Source: Xiphydria camelus (taxonomy: Eukaryota > Arthropoda > Insecta > Hymenoptera > Xiphydriidae). Taken from it: a stretch of 64,000 nucleotides of DNA. The stretch is from the NCBI GenBank assembly GCA_963678675.1, contig OY783193.1, positions 13,338,208 to 13,402,207 of the forward strand. The letters are read 5' to 3'. A program made the position numbers and the translations under genes. The notes beneath the pieces were generated by a model. The model did no database searches and was not told the origin of the DNA. It saw only the letters and a list, made by a program, of their open reading frames with translations. Of this stretch, positions 45,410 through 56,312 are shown one piece after another (position 1 is the first letter of the stretch; each line of letters begins with the position of its first letter).

Positions 45410-45621
45410 AATGGCTAAGAGGACTGAAACAGGAGAGGCCTAATTCTGTTCAAAGTTAGTATACTGACCAATGACATAACTTCCTACGATTTCTGTTCCT
45501 CGAAATCTACTTGGCTGTTAACTCTGTTAAAGTGAGGGGATCGTAGGAAGTCATAGCATTGGTCAGTGTGTAAACACTGAACAGTAATAAGCTCCTCCTG
45601 TTTCAGCCTTCTTAGTCATTA
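45410..45621. mobile_element. Palindromic MITE family M8, copy 2
   Basis: Arms AATGGCTAAGAGGACTGAAA / CAGGAGAGGCCTAATTCTG / ACTGACCAATGACATAACTT pair with their right-hand partners ending AGCCTTCTTAGTCATT. The whole element can form one long hairpin. Compare 20826-21008. Confidence 0.75.
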
Positions 45622-45623
45622 TA

Positions 45624-45924
45624 CACCGAGAGAGATAATTGCTAGTGCCAATAAAATTTGTTCTTTAACCAAAAATGCGATATAGGTCTAGAATCAAGCT
45701 ATGGTTTTCTTCGTGCAAGAAAATATTTGACAGGCTTGAGCAATTTTTTTTTAACCAGAAAGAATTCCTTGTCCCAGCGAAGATATAATATGTATGGACT
45801 TGAATGTGAAGAATATATATTTTTTTTTTTTTTCGACCAAGAATCTGTATTCTTAAAAAATTTTTAACCATAATTCTTTGTTCAAGAAATATTATTTTCA
45901 CATTAGCAATTATTTATCTCAGTG
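45624..45924. mobile_element. MITE family M5, intact copy (301 bp)
   Basis: Ends CACCGAGAGAGATAATTGCT and AGCAATTATTTATCTCAGTG are flanked by TA (45622-45623, 45925-45926). The interior has 'ggcttgagcaattttttttta' and 'ttcgaccaagaatctgtattc'. Lies immediately after M8. Confidence 0.75.
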
Positions 45925-45971
45925 TACTCTGTATACTTATATTTACGTGTAAATAAGTATCAATATATTTA

Positions 45972-47192
45972 CAGGGTGGCCCAGAAATATGAAAATATTT
46001 AGCCATAAAAACAGAACCAGTCAATAAATCAATGTAAACTTATCATAATAATTTATTCAGAGATACATAAGTACAAAATTATTAGCAGTTTTCATAAAGT
46101 CCGCCTTTAGCTTTTATACAAGCGCGAAGTCGCTTGGGGCAGACAGATAGTCGACGTTGATTTCCTCCCAGGCTTTCAGAAGGGCGTCCTTCAGCGATGT
46201 AATATTCAAGTGGGGAGTAGTGCAGGCCTCACTCTCTGAAACTGACCACACCGAATAATCCAGAGGATTTAGATCGGGCGAGTAGGGGGGCCACTCCGAT
46301 GCAGATATGAAATCCGGGAGAGTGCGAAAGCACCATTCCTGAACGGACTTTGCTTTGTGAGCCGGTGCAAAATCTTGGTGCAGAGTCCACGCTCTTCCAG
46401 CGAAGTGGACTCGGCTCTACGGCTCCATGACGTCCTTCAAAATTTTCTTCAGGTATATTACCTTATTTATTTTGACTCCCTGGTCGAAAAAAATCAGCGG
46501 GGTCTTCCCATTCGAGGTAACACCGGCTCAGACCATCACGGATGTCGGATGTCCACTTCTTCCAACGATTCTTCCATTTTGGGAGGCTGTCGTGATGTTT
46601 GAAGAGATAATATGATCATTTTGACGGTTAATCGATGCCTCAATCGTGAAGAGTTTCTCGTCAGAGAAGAGGACGTTGCGATGCCGTGCCAAAGAAAATC
46701 GTTTCAGCAGTTTTCGACATTGATCGAGCCGTATGGCCATCATTTTAGCTGTCAGTACGTGGGCCTTCTGCATACGATATGAGTGAAGGTGAAGATCGTG
46801 ACGGATGATCCTTTCGACAGATTGCCTGCTGATTTTGTACTTTTTGGCGATTCAACGAATCGACCTCTTTGGCTTTCTTCGGATCGCCTCTCGAATCAGT
46901 TTGATGTTCTTCAGAGTGCGTGCCGTTACTTTACGTCCGGATCTGGGTCTATCAGCAGTTGTACGAACTTCCTGAAATCGTTCGATGGTCTCCCAAACGG
47001 TTGATCTACTTAAATTCAGTCGTTTCGCGATTTCGGAATTCAACCATTATTTAAAAAATGTAATTTATTTATCGAAAACATAAAGTAATTTAGTAATTAG
47101 TTATAAAAATAAAAGAAAATAAATTATATAAAATAACGGTGTTATTTTTACACCGTGCTAAACATGCGTCTCCATATTTCAGGGCAATCCTG
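45972..47192 (-). mobile_element. Tc1/mariner transposon, 1,221 bp
   Basis: Terminal inverted repeats CAGGGTGGCCCAGAAATATG and the diverged right partner CCATATTTCAGGGCAATCCTG are flanked by TA (45970-45971, 47193-47194). Length is close to a full mariner-class element. Encodes a recognisable but inactivated transposase on the minus strand. Confidence 0.88.
46082..47046 (-). pseudogene. Tc1/mariner transposase, inactivated
   Basis: One reading frame can be followed almost throughout. A helix-turn-helix (LNSEIAKRLNLSRSTVWETI) lies near 46985-47043. The first catalytic Asp motif VLFSDEKLFTIE is near 46660 and QDFAPAHKAKS carries the second. WPPYSPDLNPLDYSVW near 46270 carries the last. The frame is broken by TGA at 46852-46854, TGA at 46528-46530 and TAG at 46417-46419, all possible single transitions. 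A frameshift near 46143 separates it from the true C-terminus (CPKRLRACIKAKGGLYENC). The N-terminal ~25 residues are missing or degraded. Non-functional. Confidence 0.88.
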
Positions 47193-47194
47193 TA

Positions 47195-47832
47195 CTTTGT
47201 TTGTTTACTTAGTTTATTTCGCCATATTCAAACAAACCTTTATTAACTACAAATGAACTGTTTTCTCGGTGTATATGGTCTGCAATTTTTTACTCGTTTA
47301 TCTCCGTAAAAAGTCGAGCGTAGTCATTCGTACGAGGAGCGCGAGACCCACGGGAAACGGATACATCTACTTACCTAGTTACTGGATGCTGGGTTCGCGT
47401 TGAGTTTCCAGTGTACGCGCGCGCGCGTAATCGTTGACATTGAGTGCGTTCAACTTCGCGTTGCAAATTTTTTCCGTCTGTTTTTTTTTCTATCGCGCGT
47501 TAACAACTCTTTGGAATGCCGTGGTCCAATGACGCGGCGAAAAATCGGTAGTGTGTTTGAGTCTCTACTCTGTGGTGACGTATTTCTCTCTGACTATTAC
47601 GCAAAAAGAGTAATCTCGGTATACTTTGTCGAGAAATAGAAGTTTCAACGTCATTAGCATGCCAATAGTAACAAACACGTATCCACCAACGGAGATAATT
47701 GAGATTTCAAGATATAGGAAGTTTGCCGCGCTACCAAATGAAAATACTCAAACCTCCTTAAAAATTCATCATGTCTATATTTTTCAATGATATCACCCCA
47801 CACGTTCCATCTTTGCTCTTATCATCTTCCTA
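47195..47832. other. Unannotated stretch
   Basis: No supported feature. Confidence 0.45.
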
Positions 47833-48155
47833 CACGGAGAAAAAAGATTAGTAAAAAATCATGGGAAAACCCATGAATTTGTACAGTTATCCCAGTAGCA
47901 GGGCTCTTCGAGGTGAAACATTGAAATTTGTAATAGACCACAGCGTGCTTTTTACAGTTCGTAATAGTATGAACATCAGTTTATATGGTAAAATTTACCA
48001 ATCTCCTATTATTATGCGTCGGGTGTTTACGGGTTTATATTGCTACGAACTGTAAAAAGTACACTGTGTCTATTTAAAGCATCCAATGTTTCACCTCGAG
48101 GAGTTCTGTTGTTACTGGGATTCACCGTAAAAATTACTAATCCTTTTTCTCCGTG
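47833..48155. mobile_element. MITE family MA, intact copy (323 bp)
   Basis: Ends CACGGAGAAAAAAGATTAG and CTAATCCTTTTTCTCCGTG are flanked by TA (47831-47832, 48156-48157). The interior is palindromic: TTTTTACAGTTCGTAATAGT pairs with GCTACGAACTGTAAAAAGTA, and GTTATCCCAGTAGCAGGGCT with 'ttgttactgggatt'. This is the reference copy for the interrupted MA elements. Confidence 0.8.
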
Positions 48156-48157
48156 TA

Positions 48158-49969
48158 TTCCATCCCTCTCCTCTTTATTTTTCTTCTAACTAGACGCGTG
48201 CCTCTCTCGCCGAAGAAAACTACCGCACCTCCCTCTGCTCTCTAAACAGTACCCAACCCTCCGAGCTCGCGTGCAGCTCCAATAATCAGCGAGGAGTACG
48301 TTGCAAAAAAAAAGCTCGCGCCAATACCAAACAGAGTGAAGCGTCGCGGCGCCATGGCGTAATCTTCTTAATGGCGAGCGAATATAACAACCTCTTTACT
48401 TAGCGCTCGCGGGCCGCCTTCCGCGAACGACTATCGACAACGCTGGAAATAAGCGTCCGCGGGGGAGAAAGCCACCGTTAAACCGATAATTTTCGTTGTC
48501 GTCGTCGTCGTTGATGTTGTCGTTCCGGCTTACGGGAAACGTCACGAAATATCGGTCGGCGCTGTGAGGGCCGCAGGGTGAGGGGGATGAGGAAGAAGAA
48601 GGGTTGCCAAGCGAATTATGGGGGGGGGGGGGGGGCCGGCGGTGCCAGGCCGGGACTACGGATCGAGGTCGATCGATGCAGCTCTACGCGCGCGCGTCCC
48701 TATACTAGAGTTCTGGCAGACAAATGGGTCAGGTACACGGAGAGAAGCCACCCCTTTTCCCTTCTTTCTTCTCCGCTGCTCTTTCTCTCTTTCTCCCCCT
48801 CGTTCCAGCCAGGAAGAGCGGCGCGCGACTTGGCAGAGCCGCTACTTGTTGAAGAACGCCGAGCAAGGACGTGGGTCTCGGGGGGGTGGGCGCGGAGTGG
48901 GCGATAGGGGCTGCCGCCGCGCGGGGGTGGCCGCCTCTACACTCGGTCGCCTTCCGAAACTGGGACAATGGGTCGAGTGCAAGCGATGTGGTGGCCTGGA
49001 ACACACGGATGCGCGCCATGCGGGTGAAGGTGTGGGCCGGGGGCGCGGTGTGGAGGCAGGCTCCTATACACCTACTCCTTGGCGATGTAATGGTGGTTTT
49101 ATCGGTTCTTGGGAGAGACGCTATGCGGAGGACAAAGTGTTTTGTTTATGGTTGATGTAGATCTAGATTCGCACATGTGGCGAAAAAAATAATTCGTTGG
49201 GAGAGGAGATATCGCGTCACTGATGCTAAAAGGGCGTGTTAAATTTTTGTTTATTCACTAAAATTTGTCTAAATACGAATGAGTAAAGTAAACGAAAATA
49301 ATTGGAAAGTTAAAAGCAAAGGGCGCATAGGATGTGGTCGATATGCTCTTTTGGTATCAAGTTTCTTAAAAATTACGAAAACTAATGTTACAAGGACGTA
49401 TCGATCTTACACTCGGGGAAAAATCAGGTTAAAAGAAAATCTGGTTGATGACGTGTTGACCGGGAATACTTGCAGATATACGACTTGCGGAAAATATGAT
49501 GTCGTGTGTTATCGTATCCTAAGCATGCCAGTTGTAGGTATACGTAGTATTGTTATGTGTTACGCGTGCGATCCTCGAGCGATTGGGTGTTGGACACTTT
49601 CACGTGTATTCCTCCAGCAATAAAGATCTATCTTTCGACGGGACGCGGTTGCGACCGAAAGAGAAATGCTTTTCGTATCTCTTCATCAGATTGTCATTTT
49701 ACAGTCGTCCAAATGGGTTGCGTAATTCAGTTCCACGCAAACGGGGTGTCCTCGCTACTTGGAACCAGAATTCCAACGAATTTTCGATCTCGTGGAAAAC
49801 CTTTATCGTCGAAAGGAGCAAATTTCCGGGAAGCTAAATATTGGGAAACAGACGATATTAATAGGAAAATAAATAACTGCGCAATATCACCACCCATAAG
49901 TGAAATAGAATTCTATAGAATGAATTGGGAAAGTGTTTTGAAAAATCGGAGCAGTAACAACTATATATC
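48158..49969. other. Unannotated stretch with G16 tract
   Basis: CpG/G-rich at 48540-49060 with a G16 run (48620-48635). Overlapping frames such as 48618-49160 are low-complexity. Frames at 49279-49991 have mixed composition but no recognisable family. Confidence 0.4.
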
Positions 49970-50136
49970 AATAAAGCCCGAGGCAGACTAGCGCGACGCG
50001 CGACGAAAGATATTCAATCCATGTATGCCGATGGACTAGCGCACACTTGAGCGTGGAGCAGCGCAGCGACCGTCGGCGAATTCTCCATGGGGAATCCTGG
50101 TCGCGGCGCGTCGCGCTAGTGTGCCTCGGTCTTTAG
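49970..50136. mobile_element. Small MITE Y with 32-bp inverted ends
   Basis: Left AAAGCCCGAGGCAGACTAGC then GCGACGCGCGACG; right CGTCGCGCTAGTGTGCCTCG then GTCTTT. The 100-bp interior is CpG-rich. Target duplication unclear. Confidence 0.7.
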
Positions 50137-50161
50137 AGTGTTCTGATGAAGTATTTAGATA

Positions 50162-50428
50162 CACCGAGAAAACAGTTTATAATATGTAGTTAATAAATGT
50201 TTGCTGGAATATAGCGAGATAAACATTTTATCAGATCAAGTGCCTAAATATTTGTTAAATATTACGATGGTTATTTAGTACAATTACATTCTTTCAGGCT
50301 GCCATTTGAATAAAACAAATATTTTAATAATTAATATCTAAGTATATTTTCTTGTCCTAACGAAATATTTATTTCGTCGTTTTTGAAATTACATTCATTA
50401 ATTATTAATAAACTGTTTCCTCAGAGTG
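50162..50428. mobile_element. MITE family M10 (267 bp), TA-flanked
   Basis: Ends CACCGAGAAAACAGTTTAT and ATAAACTGTTTCCTCAGAGTG are flanked by TA (50160-50161, 50429-50430). AT-rich interior; a partial inverted relative is at 45225-45400. Confidence 0.7.
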
Positions 50429-50439
50429 TAAGAATTTTT

Positions 50440-51550
50440 ATCTTTCGATGTCTGTTTGTGAATCTAGACTGTTATTGAGCTCGCAGCCACGTCAATCTTT
50501 CCTGGAAAGGTTAATTATCGGACGTCGCAATGAAGGAGTCGCAATGAGCCGCTTTTCGCAATATCCATACATTCAGGTAGAAGGTGACACTACCGGCAAC
50601 ATTGATACATCCTTTCATAGTGAGTGGAGTAAAGTACGAATAGCGAAGGATGAACAAAATATTCACAATTTGATTTTGTCCTTAATAGTTTGCAACATAT
50701 TTAATATCGATGTACCTAAATACATCTCGGTCTTCGCTATATTTACACCGAAGCTCTTGCAGATGAAAACACTATCAATTGTTTGCTGAATTTAAAAGAA
50801 ACTAGAGAATCGATAATAAAAAAGTACGAAACTGAACGGTTTGAATTAAATAAGAAATACGTTTTTGACCCACTAGTAAGAAAACGATTTTTTAATTTCA
50901 ATTACTAGCCCGCCAAAGAAAAGCAATCTATAACTGATGATAAAAAAGCATAAATGATAACCAATAATACTACATTTCAACAATCATTTATGGTGGCATC
51001 ACAACGTGAACTTGATCTAAGACAGTTCTTATCGCATGAAATACTTGATTACCCTACATATCTCTTTGAAGGGTTCTACAAGGAAAAAAACGAAATCAGC
51101 ATTAGTAATCGAAATTCAAAGAGTACATGCATGTGGAAACAACACTTTTCAGCAAATAATAAAATCTAATAATTCGAAAGTTTATATTTTCGATGGAATG
51201 TCACTAGAGTGCATAAAATTAAATTTCAAAAATATAATAGGTACTTTCGGAGATTTTGCCACTGCGTACGATCGAAAGGAACGAAACCGAAGCAAATTGT
51301 TATATCAAATCCTTCCACCAAAATCCCGGCCGACTGCAAGGATTTTTTTTCGTCTCCTCAAAACAAACTGCAACTTGTTCAATTTCTCTGCACGTATGCT
51401 CCAACTTTTTAAAAAATCAATGCTGTATCATCAATAGCAGTATCTATTTGAATGGGTATTGCGAGAAACGGTTCATTACCACTCGTCCGACTCGGGAAAG
51501 GTGGGGGACTGCGAACTCATTAGTAGTCTAGATTCGCGGATACAGACCGC
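50440..51550 (+). pseudogene. Decayed DNA transposon with unusual ORF
   Basis: The left segment TGAATCTAGACTGTTATTGA (50459) and its inverted partner TTAGTAGTCTAGATTCGCGG (51519) look like ~48-bp terminal repeats. Between them, + strand fragments in shifting frames read DEQNIHNLILS, NIFNIDVPKY, CLLNLKETRESIIKKYETER, TFQQSFMVASQRELDLRQF, LSHEILDYPTYLFEG, RKKTKSALV, VYIFDGMS and PADCKDFFSSPQNKLQLVQF. The order resembles an uncharacterised repetitive ORF family of insects and cnidarians that I recall as (S/Y)LF(D/E)G...RK..K..L followed by VIDGG and VFDGY. Many stops and shifts make it inactive. The family assignment is from memory and tentative. Confidence 0.5.
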
Positions 51551-53211
51551 CTGCCTTGTCATTGTGACCGACGGTGGGTTTAACTCTAGATTGGCGATTA
51601 TAATGAAGTGGTAGGTGTTTACGACTATTCGTTTGCTTTCATGTGTCACGAAAGATCGACAAACTACGGGAACGGCGAACATTTGGACGAACACCAGATT
51701 CGGCCATCGGCAAACAGCAAGCAACCCGTGTACACATTCGGCATTCGCCGAGCAGTCGCTTAAAGCCTCGTTGACATCGGCGAGCACTTGCTCGGCATTC
51801 TCCGAATGCCGCATGTATACTGGCACCTTTACCGCGACGAGAGATTTACGATTTATTCTTGCGTTTATTCGGTGCTTAGTACTCCGAGAGGAGTTGCGGT
51901 GGGTTCTGCGAGAAAATTCTCGTATACCTGGCGGGGGTAAATTTTCGGACCTGCACCTTGCCGCACCCGCGTGAACCTAAGCTTCGGATTTACGTGGATT
52001 ACCTTTTCACGGTTAAAGCCACGAAATAGCGTGCAATCCTTTACAGGACAGTGGTTCTGGCGCGCTGTAGAAACTGGAATATTGATATACAGGGTAAATG
52101 TCAGCTCGCGGTACACATCGACGAAGCACGTAAAGTATCGCGGTACTTTTCGTCCGAACGAGATAACGTAGATGGATATTCGTTTCGAAAGGAGCTTTTT
52201 GAGTAAAATTTGAAACGACAGGCGACTGTAAAGAAGACAACGGTCAGATAAAGAGAAGCAGAGAGAGGGGGAAAGAAAATAATTTACGTAACGCTGAGTT
52301 ATACGTCAGTTTGTCGCGGGTGATCAATGATTTAGGGACGATTCGATTCCCATCGCCATTACGGGGCGAGCTTTTAACGATCACTAAAATTCAAACGCGG
52401 CGTCTACGGTACTCTGTTTTATAGGAACCGTAGGTAGTCCGTAGGCGGCGTATCGGAAGCTGTGTTCGTAGCGCCATCAAAAATCGCCATAAAATAAAGG
52501 AAGAATCCGATTTCATTCGTACCAAGATAAGTAGAAGTTTGAAATCTATTCGTGCTTTCTCTCGTGATTTCGTCTTGACCGCACCCTTCGTAGTTGATTC
52601 CAAAATTGCGGGGAGACGAGACTAAAAGATCTTATCCTCTTGTTATCTTTCCATTCACATCATTACGACTTTGGTAATGGTCGGCCTATACTCGTTGAAT
52701 AAGTCAAAACCGTTATGCGAGCTCGAAAGTAATTACTCTCTACGTATATCTCTTTATTCATACACACCTATCGCCTATATGTACGTACACAGGAAAAGTG
52801 ACACAATTCAAAATTAATGTTTTTACATGAAAAGCCTTTAAAGTTTTTGCAAAACTATTAAATCCTTCCTACTGTTTAATCTGTAAAATATCTGTTTTTT
52901 TTTGGTTATAAAACGTAACATATATTTTGCTTTAAGTTTTTGTATCTAAATCGATAAAAGTGAATTTTTTGAGTTGTGTCACTTTTCTTGTTCTTTATAG
53001 GCGATATGTATGGACGCGTTTGCAGTCTCTAAATATGCTCCATTTTCAGATGTACGAAAAGAACTTTAAGTCGCTATCCTACAAAATTGCGAATTTTGTG
53101 TTTAAATCGGTTCATCTATTCTTGTACATGAAGATCACCTAATTTTTTGTTAATTTAACATGTTTTGTGTTACAATTAACAAAAAGAATGTTAAAATTAA
53201 CACAAAGAATA
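51551..53211. other. Unannotated stretch
   Basis: Intron-type sequence. Frames at 51476-52240 partly reflect the transposon edge and CpG-rich DNA. No supported gene. Confidence 0.45.
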
Positions 53212-53215
53212 TTAA

Positions 53216-53326
53216 CCCACTGAGGGCCATCGCCTTATATGGTAGTCTCCTTAAATATCGGTAAATATGTAAAGACAGCGTCAACTGTAGGTAGTCACAT
53301 AAGTACCCGAGATGGTTCACAGAAGG
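53216..53326. mobile_element. Short TTAA-flanked MITE P4 (111 bp)
   Basis: TTAA at 53212-53215 and 53327-53330. Ends CCCACTGAGGGCCATCGCC and CGAGATGGTTCACAGAAGG are imperfect inverted repeats. The flanks on both sides read 'gttaaaattaacacaaagaat'-like sequence, so the host is itself a short tandem repeat. Confidence 0.6.
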
Positions 53327-53330
53327 TTAA

Positions 53331-53940
53331 AATTAACACATAAAGAATATTAAATCAGTACAAAAAGAATCGATTAAAGTTAATGTAGAAAAAGGGGTAG
53401 ACCGATTATAACACAAGATTCCATCTATACATCATCGCCATTCGACGTACCGTGAGTACACATCCACCCAGTATGTATTCCCACCCACCCTGAGTTATAT
53501 TCGCCAAGGTCCAAGAGGGTGAGAGCTCGACCTCCTCTCCCCAACGTTACCCTCCACCCACATTCGCGACCCGACCCGGCGTCGGGGGCGGCGGGAGAGT
53601 AACTCCGAAATTGGGACGATCCGCCGGTCCGGGTCGTCGAAACCAGGTTGTCCTGGGTTCGCGGTGGAAATCAGGTCGCTCGATCCAGGCCGCGACCCGT
53701 ATACAGCGGCTGGATTGACCCGGCTTCCGGAAGTGCAACTACACCGCGCGCGCTGTGCGGCACTCGCGCGCTATAAGTACTCGTGGGGGGCAGGCGGCGC
53801 GGTGCGGATGGACCCGAGCCCCGCTAGACGCGGCGACCACCGTAGATTTATCGTACGCTACGGGTCACGAATCGACCTGGATGCTCGCAGCGGCGTGTTT
53901 CCCAGGGAGTTCCATCATCCTCCACTCCTTTCATTCCTTA

Positions 53941-53942
<2 letters not shown>
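53331..53942. other. Unannotated stretch
   Basis: CpG-rich from 53500. No supported feature. Confidence 0.45.

Positions 53943-53982
<40 letters not shown>
53943..53982 (+). repeat. (GT)20 microsatellite
   Basis: Uninterrupted GT run. Confidence 0.95.
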
Positions 53983-53984
<2 letters not shown>

Positions 53985-54329
53985 TTTGCTCCTTCGTTGC
54001 CAAAGAGTTTCCTCTGTCCCCCTTCGTAACTGTACATGCGTACGTATAACTCTTTCTCGTACGCACTATCTATATAGGAGGAGAGTACGTAAGATCTATA
54101 TATCCGCTTTCTTAGAAACGTACTACGCGTAGCCGTGTTTTGCTCGCTATTGCCACAGCATTCGCCACGCCCCTGCAATTTAGGCGCTGTAAATAGGAGC
54201 TTCTCTCGTATAACGGTGGATGTTTACGATACTCTCGCAGCAATCATCGGGAATCTTTGCGTCATTGTCTCGGCTCATTGGCCGTGTGGTCGAGGACCAA
54301 TTAAAGAGAAATTGGAAAGTCGATAGTGC

Positions 54330-54690
54330 CATTAAATTCGGTTTTCTCACAAATGTTTTTATTGCAGATTCGAAATTATTCACCGTGTATTTTTTCATTT
54401 GTCATTTTTGGCCTTGTTTGAGCTGAAAAACGACATTTTGAAATGTAGCTACGCCATTGTGTTGTATAAGCCCATCTCTTTCGCACTCATTGTTTGGCAT
54501 AAGTGCGTCTCTCTTGCGTTTCAGTGACGTCACAACGTCGTACAGAAAAATGCGCTTATATAACTCGGTGAATAATTATTTTTTCGGGCATTTTCTTTTT
54601 CGTGTGATGTTAAATATCCATGTAGATTACAAATTGAATTTAAAAATATGAATATTTTTTTGAGAAGACCGAATTCTTCTCACAGTTTAA
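54330..54690. repeat. Dispersed repeat R3, copy 3, uninterrupted
   Basis: In order: TATTTTTTCATTTGTCATTT, CTTGTTTGAGCTGAAAAACG (site equivalent to the TTAA of the other copies), TAGCTACGCCATTGTGTTGT, AGTGACGTCACAACGTCGTA, TTTTCTTTTTCGTGTGATGT, ATTACAAATTGAATTTAAAA, GACCGAATTCTTCTCACAG. Serves as the reference for copies at 8395-10330 and 19610-20165. Confidence 0.7.
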
Positions 54691-55597
54691 TCTCATCGTA
54701 CGAATTCACACCGTATCCACTGTCACACGTCATGTGCATACACACGCGAAGGACAGAAATCTCCCCCAATCCGTCCACAATTCCTGTCCCCGACGAACAC
54801 TCCGTTTCGGCATTTTCGCAGCACACCTCCTCCCCCAACCTCGACCTGGACAACAGATCGACGCCGCCCGTGCACGCGTGTAGCAGCGAACGCGACGGTG
54901 ATTCGGCGCGGCGTAACCCAGTTGCCAAGCGAAGAACGGGACCGACCTGGTTACCGTTCGCTACGTACGGAATTCCACCGCGCACCGCGCCGCGATCTAC
55001 GTGCGCGTGAAGGAGGAAGGGGATGGGAAAGAGGGGCCCTTCGCGCGCGCATGTGGCCCGTGGTGTGCGCGCAACGGTACCTCCTTCTCGCGGCGCGATC
55101 GAGGGAGCGAGCGCCGGTTGCGCGATACCGGCGAGAGGAGGACCTCGGCCAAGGTGGCTGAAGGAGTGTCGAAATGTGCACCTCGTACACCGCCGTGCGA
55201 CCCACATCTCCCTCCCCGTCCATCGCCTTCTGTATCGTTACGTCAGGCTCACCGATAAGAGTGAAATGGCACGTAACGCCGGTGCGCCCGCGCGATTTCT
55301 CCCGCGACCGCGCGGGGGAAACGAGATTCCGTCGAAAAGGCCGCGCGAACGTCCTCCTCGCGAAGGAAACGGGGCGAGAAGGATCGGATGCGATATATCT
55401 CGCGCTTCTCACGATCCGGTTTCGATTTCTCGCTCTGTGCTCTGTTCTCTTTATATTCGGCGCGGAACTGTACGGCGCCCTATCGCCGTTTGATTTAAAA
55501 AATCGTTTGATTTAATTAAAGTTTCCACAGGGGAAAGGGAGAGGGGGGGGGGGGGTTATTTGCGAAAACCCCTTTTGATCGCTCCTTATGTTCCGTA
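54691..55597. other. Unannotated CpG-rich stretch with poly-G
   Basis: Frames of 150-175 codons overlap in both directions (54680-55515) without domains or splice context. A G13 run is at 55543-55555. Confidence 0.45.
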
Positions 55598-55786
55598 CGC
55601 TGAAAAAAATTGTTTAATTTCATTAATTTTCAGGTTACGGGCTGCCAAGTAAATATATAGTTATTTAAATGAATATTTAATTGAAGCAGCTAAGTACACG
55701 TTTGTTGAGATAACTCTATATTTAGTTAGCCGCCTATAACCGCAAAATTTAATTAAATCAAACAATTTTTTTTTCAATTTGTGATC
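55598..55786. mobile_element. MITE family M7, uninterrupted copy
   Basis: The left end CGCTGAAAAAAATTGTTTAA follows TA; the right end is AAACAATTTTTTTTTCAATT. The interior has 'tatatagttatttaaatg' and 'ctatatttagttagccgcc'. Used as the empty-site reference for 14735-15126. Confidence 0.65.
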
Positions 55787-55789
55787 TGT

Positions 55790-56012
55790 TGTCTTTATAA
55801 TATCCAATATTTGTGATATTTCATTACTTGATCGGGTATTTCAATTTTCCTTTATATATTGAGGGAAAGGTGGGATAAAATTGGATCATTTGGACGATTG
55901 CTCGTCGCTTTGAGTAGGTAATAGTGGAAAGCAGAGGTTAAACTGAAGTGCTCGGTTTCATTCCATTTTACTCTATTTATCATTCAAATGAATACCGCTA
56001 CTTATGGCGCTA
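55790..56012. other. Unannotated stretch
   Basis: AT-rich intron with no supported feature. Confidence 0.4.
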
Positions 56013-56310
56013 TACTGAGAAAAATAACTTGGTTAAAATGACAAAACGCATCTGGTTTCACGAGTTTAGTTATTCTAACCAAAATATTAGTAAGTTGAAT
56101 CAAATATTTAGTTATTCTAACTACCTATCTGTTTATTTATTTTAATTACTTACATATTTAATTATTCTAACTACATGTCTAGTTATTCTAACTATAATAG
56201 AAACTGGTCAGTTTAATCAAACAGATGGAGAGAGAATCCATATTTCACCAAACGGTCTGGTTCTGGTCTTCAGGATTTTAGTTAAATTGACCAGATTATT
56301 TTTTTCAATG
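56013..56310. mobile_element. MITE family MR, copy 6
   Basis: Left end TACTGAGAAAAATAACTTGG after TA; right end ATTATTTTTTTCAATG before TA. The interior has five or more GTTATTCTAAC-type motifs and TTTCACCAAACGGTCTGGTT. Confidence 0.75.
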
Positions 56311-56312
56311 TA

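Noticed and set aside
49279..49991. Frames of 114 and 144 codons with mixed composition
   Set aside because: Looked less random than the CpG-rich frames, but no motif was recognised and two frames overlap; left unannotated.
54680..55515. Frames of 113-175 codons on both strands
   Set aside because: Mutually overlapping, Arg/Pro/Ala-rich, no splice context.
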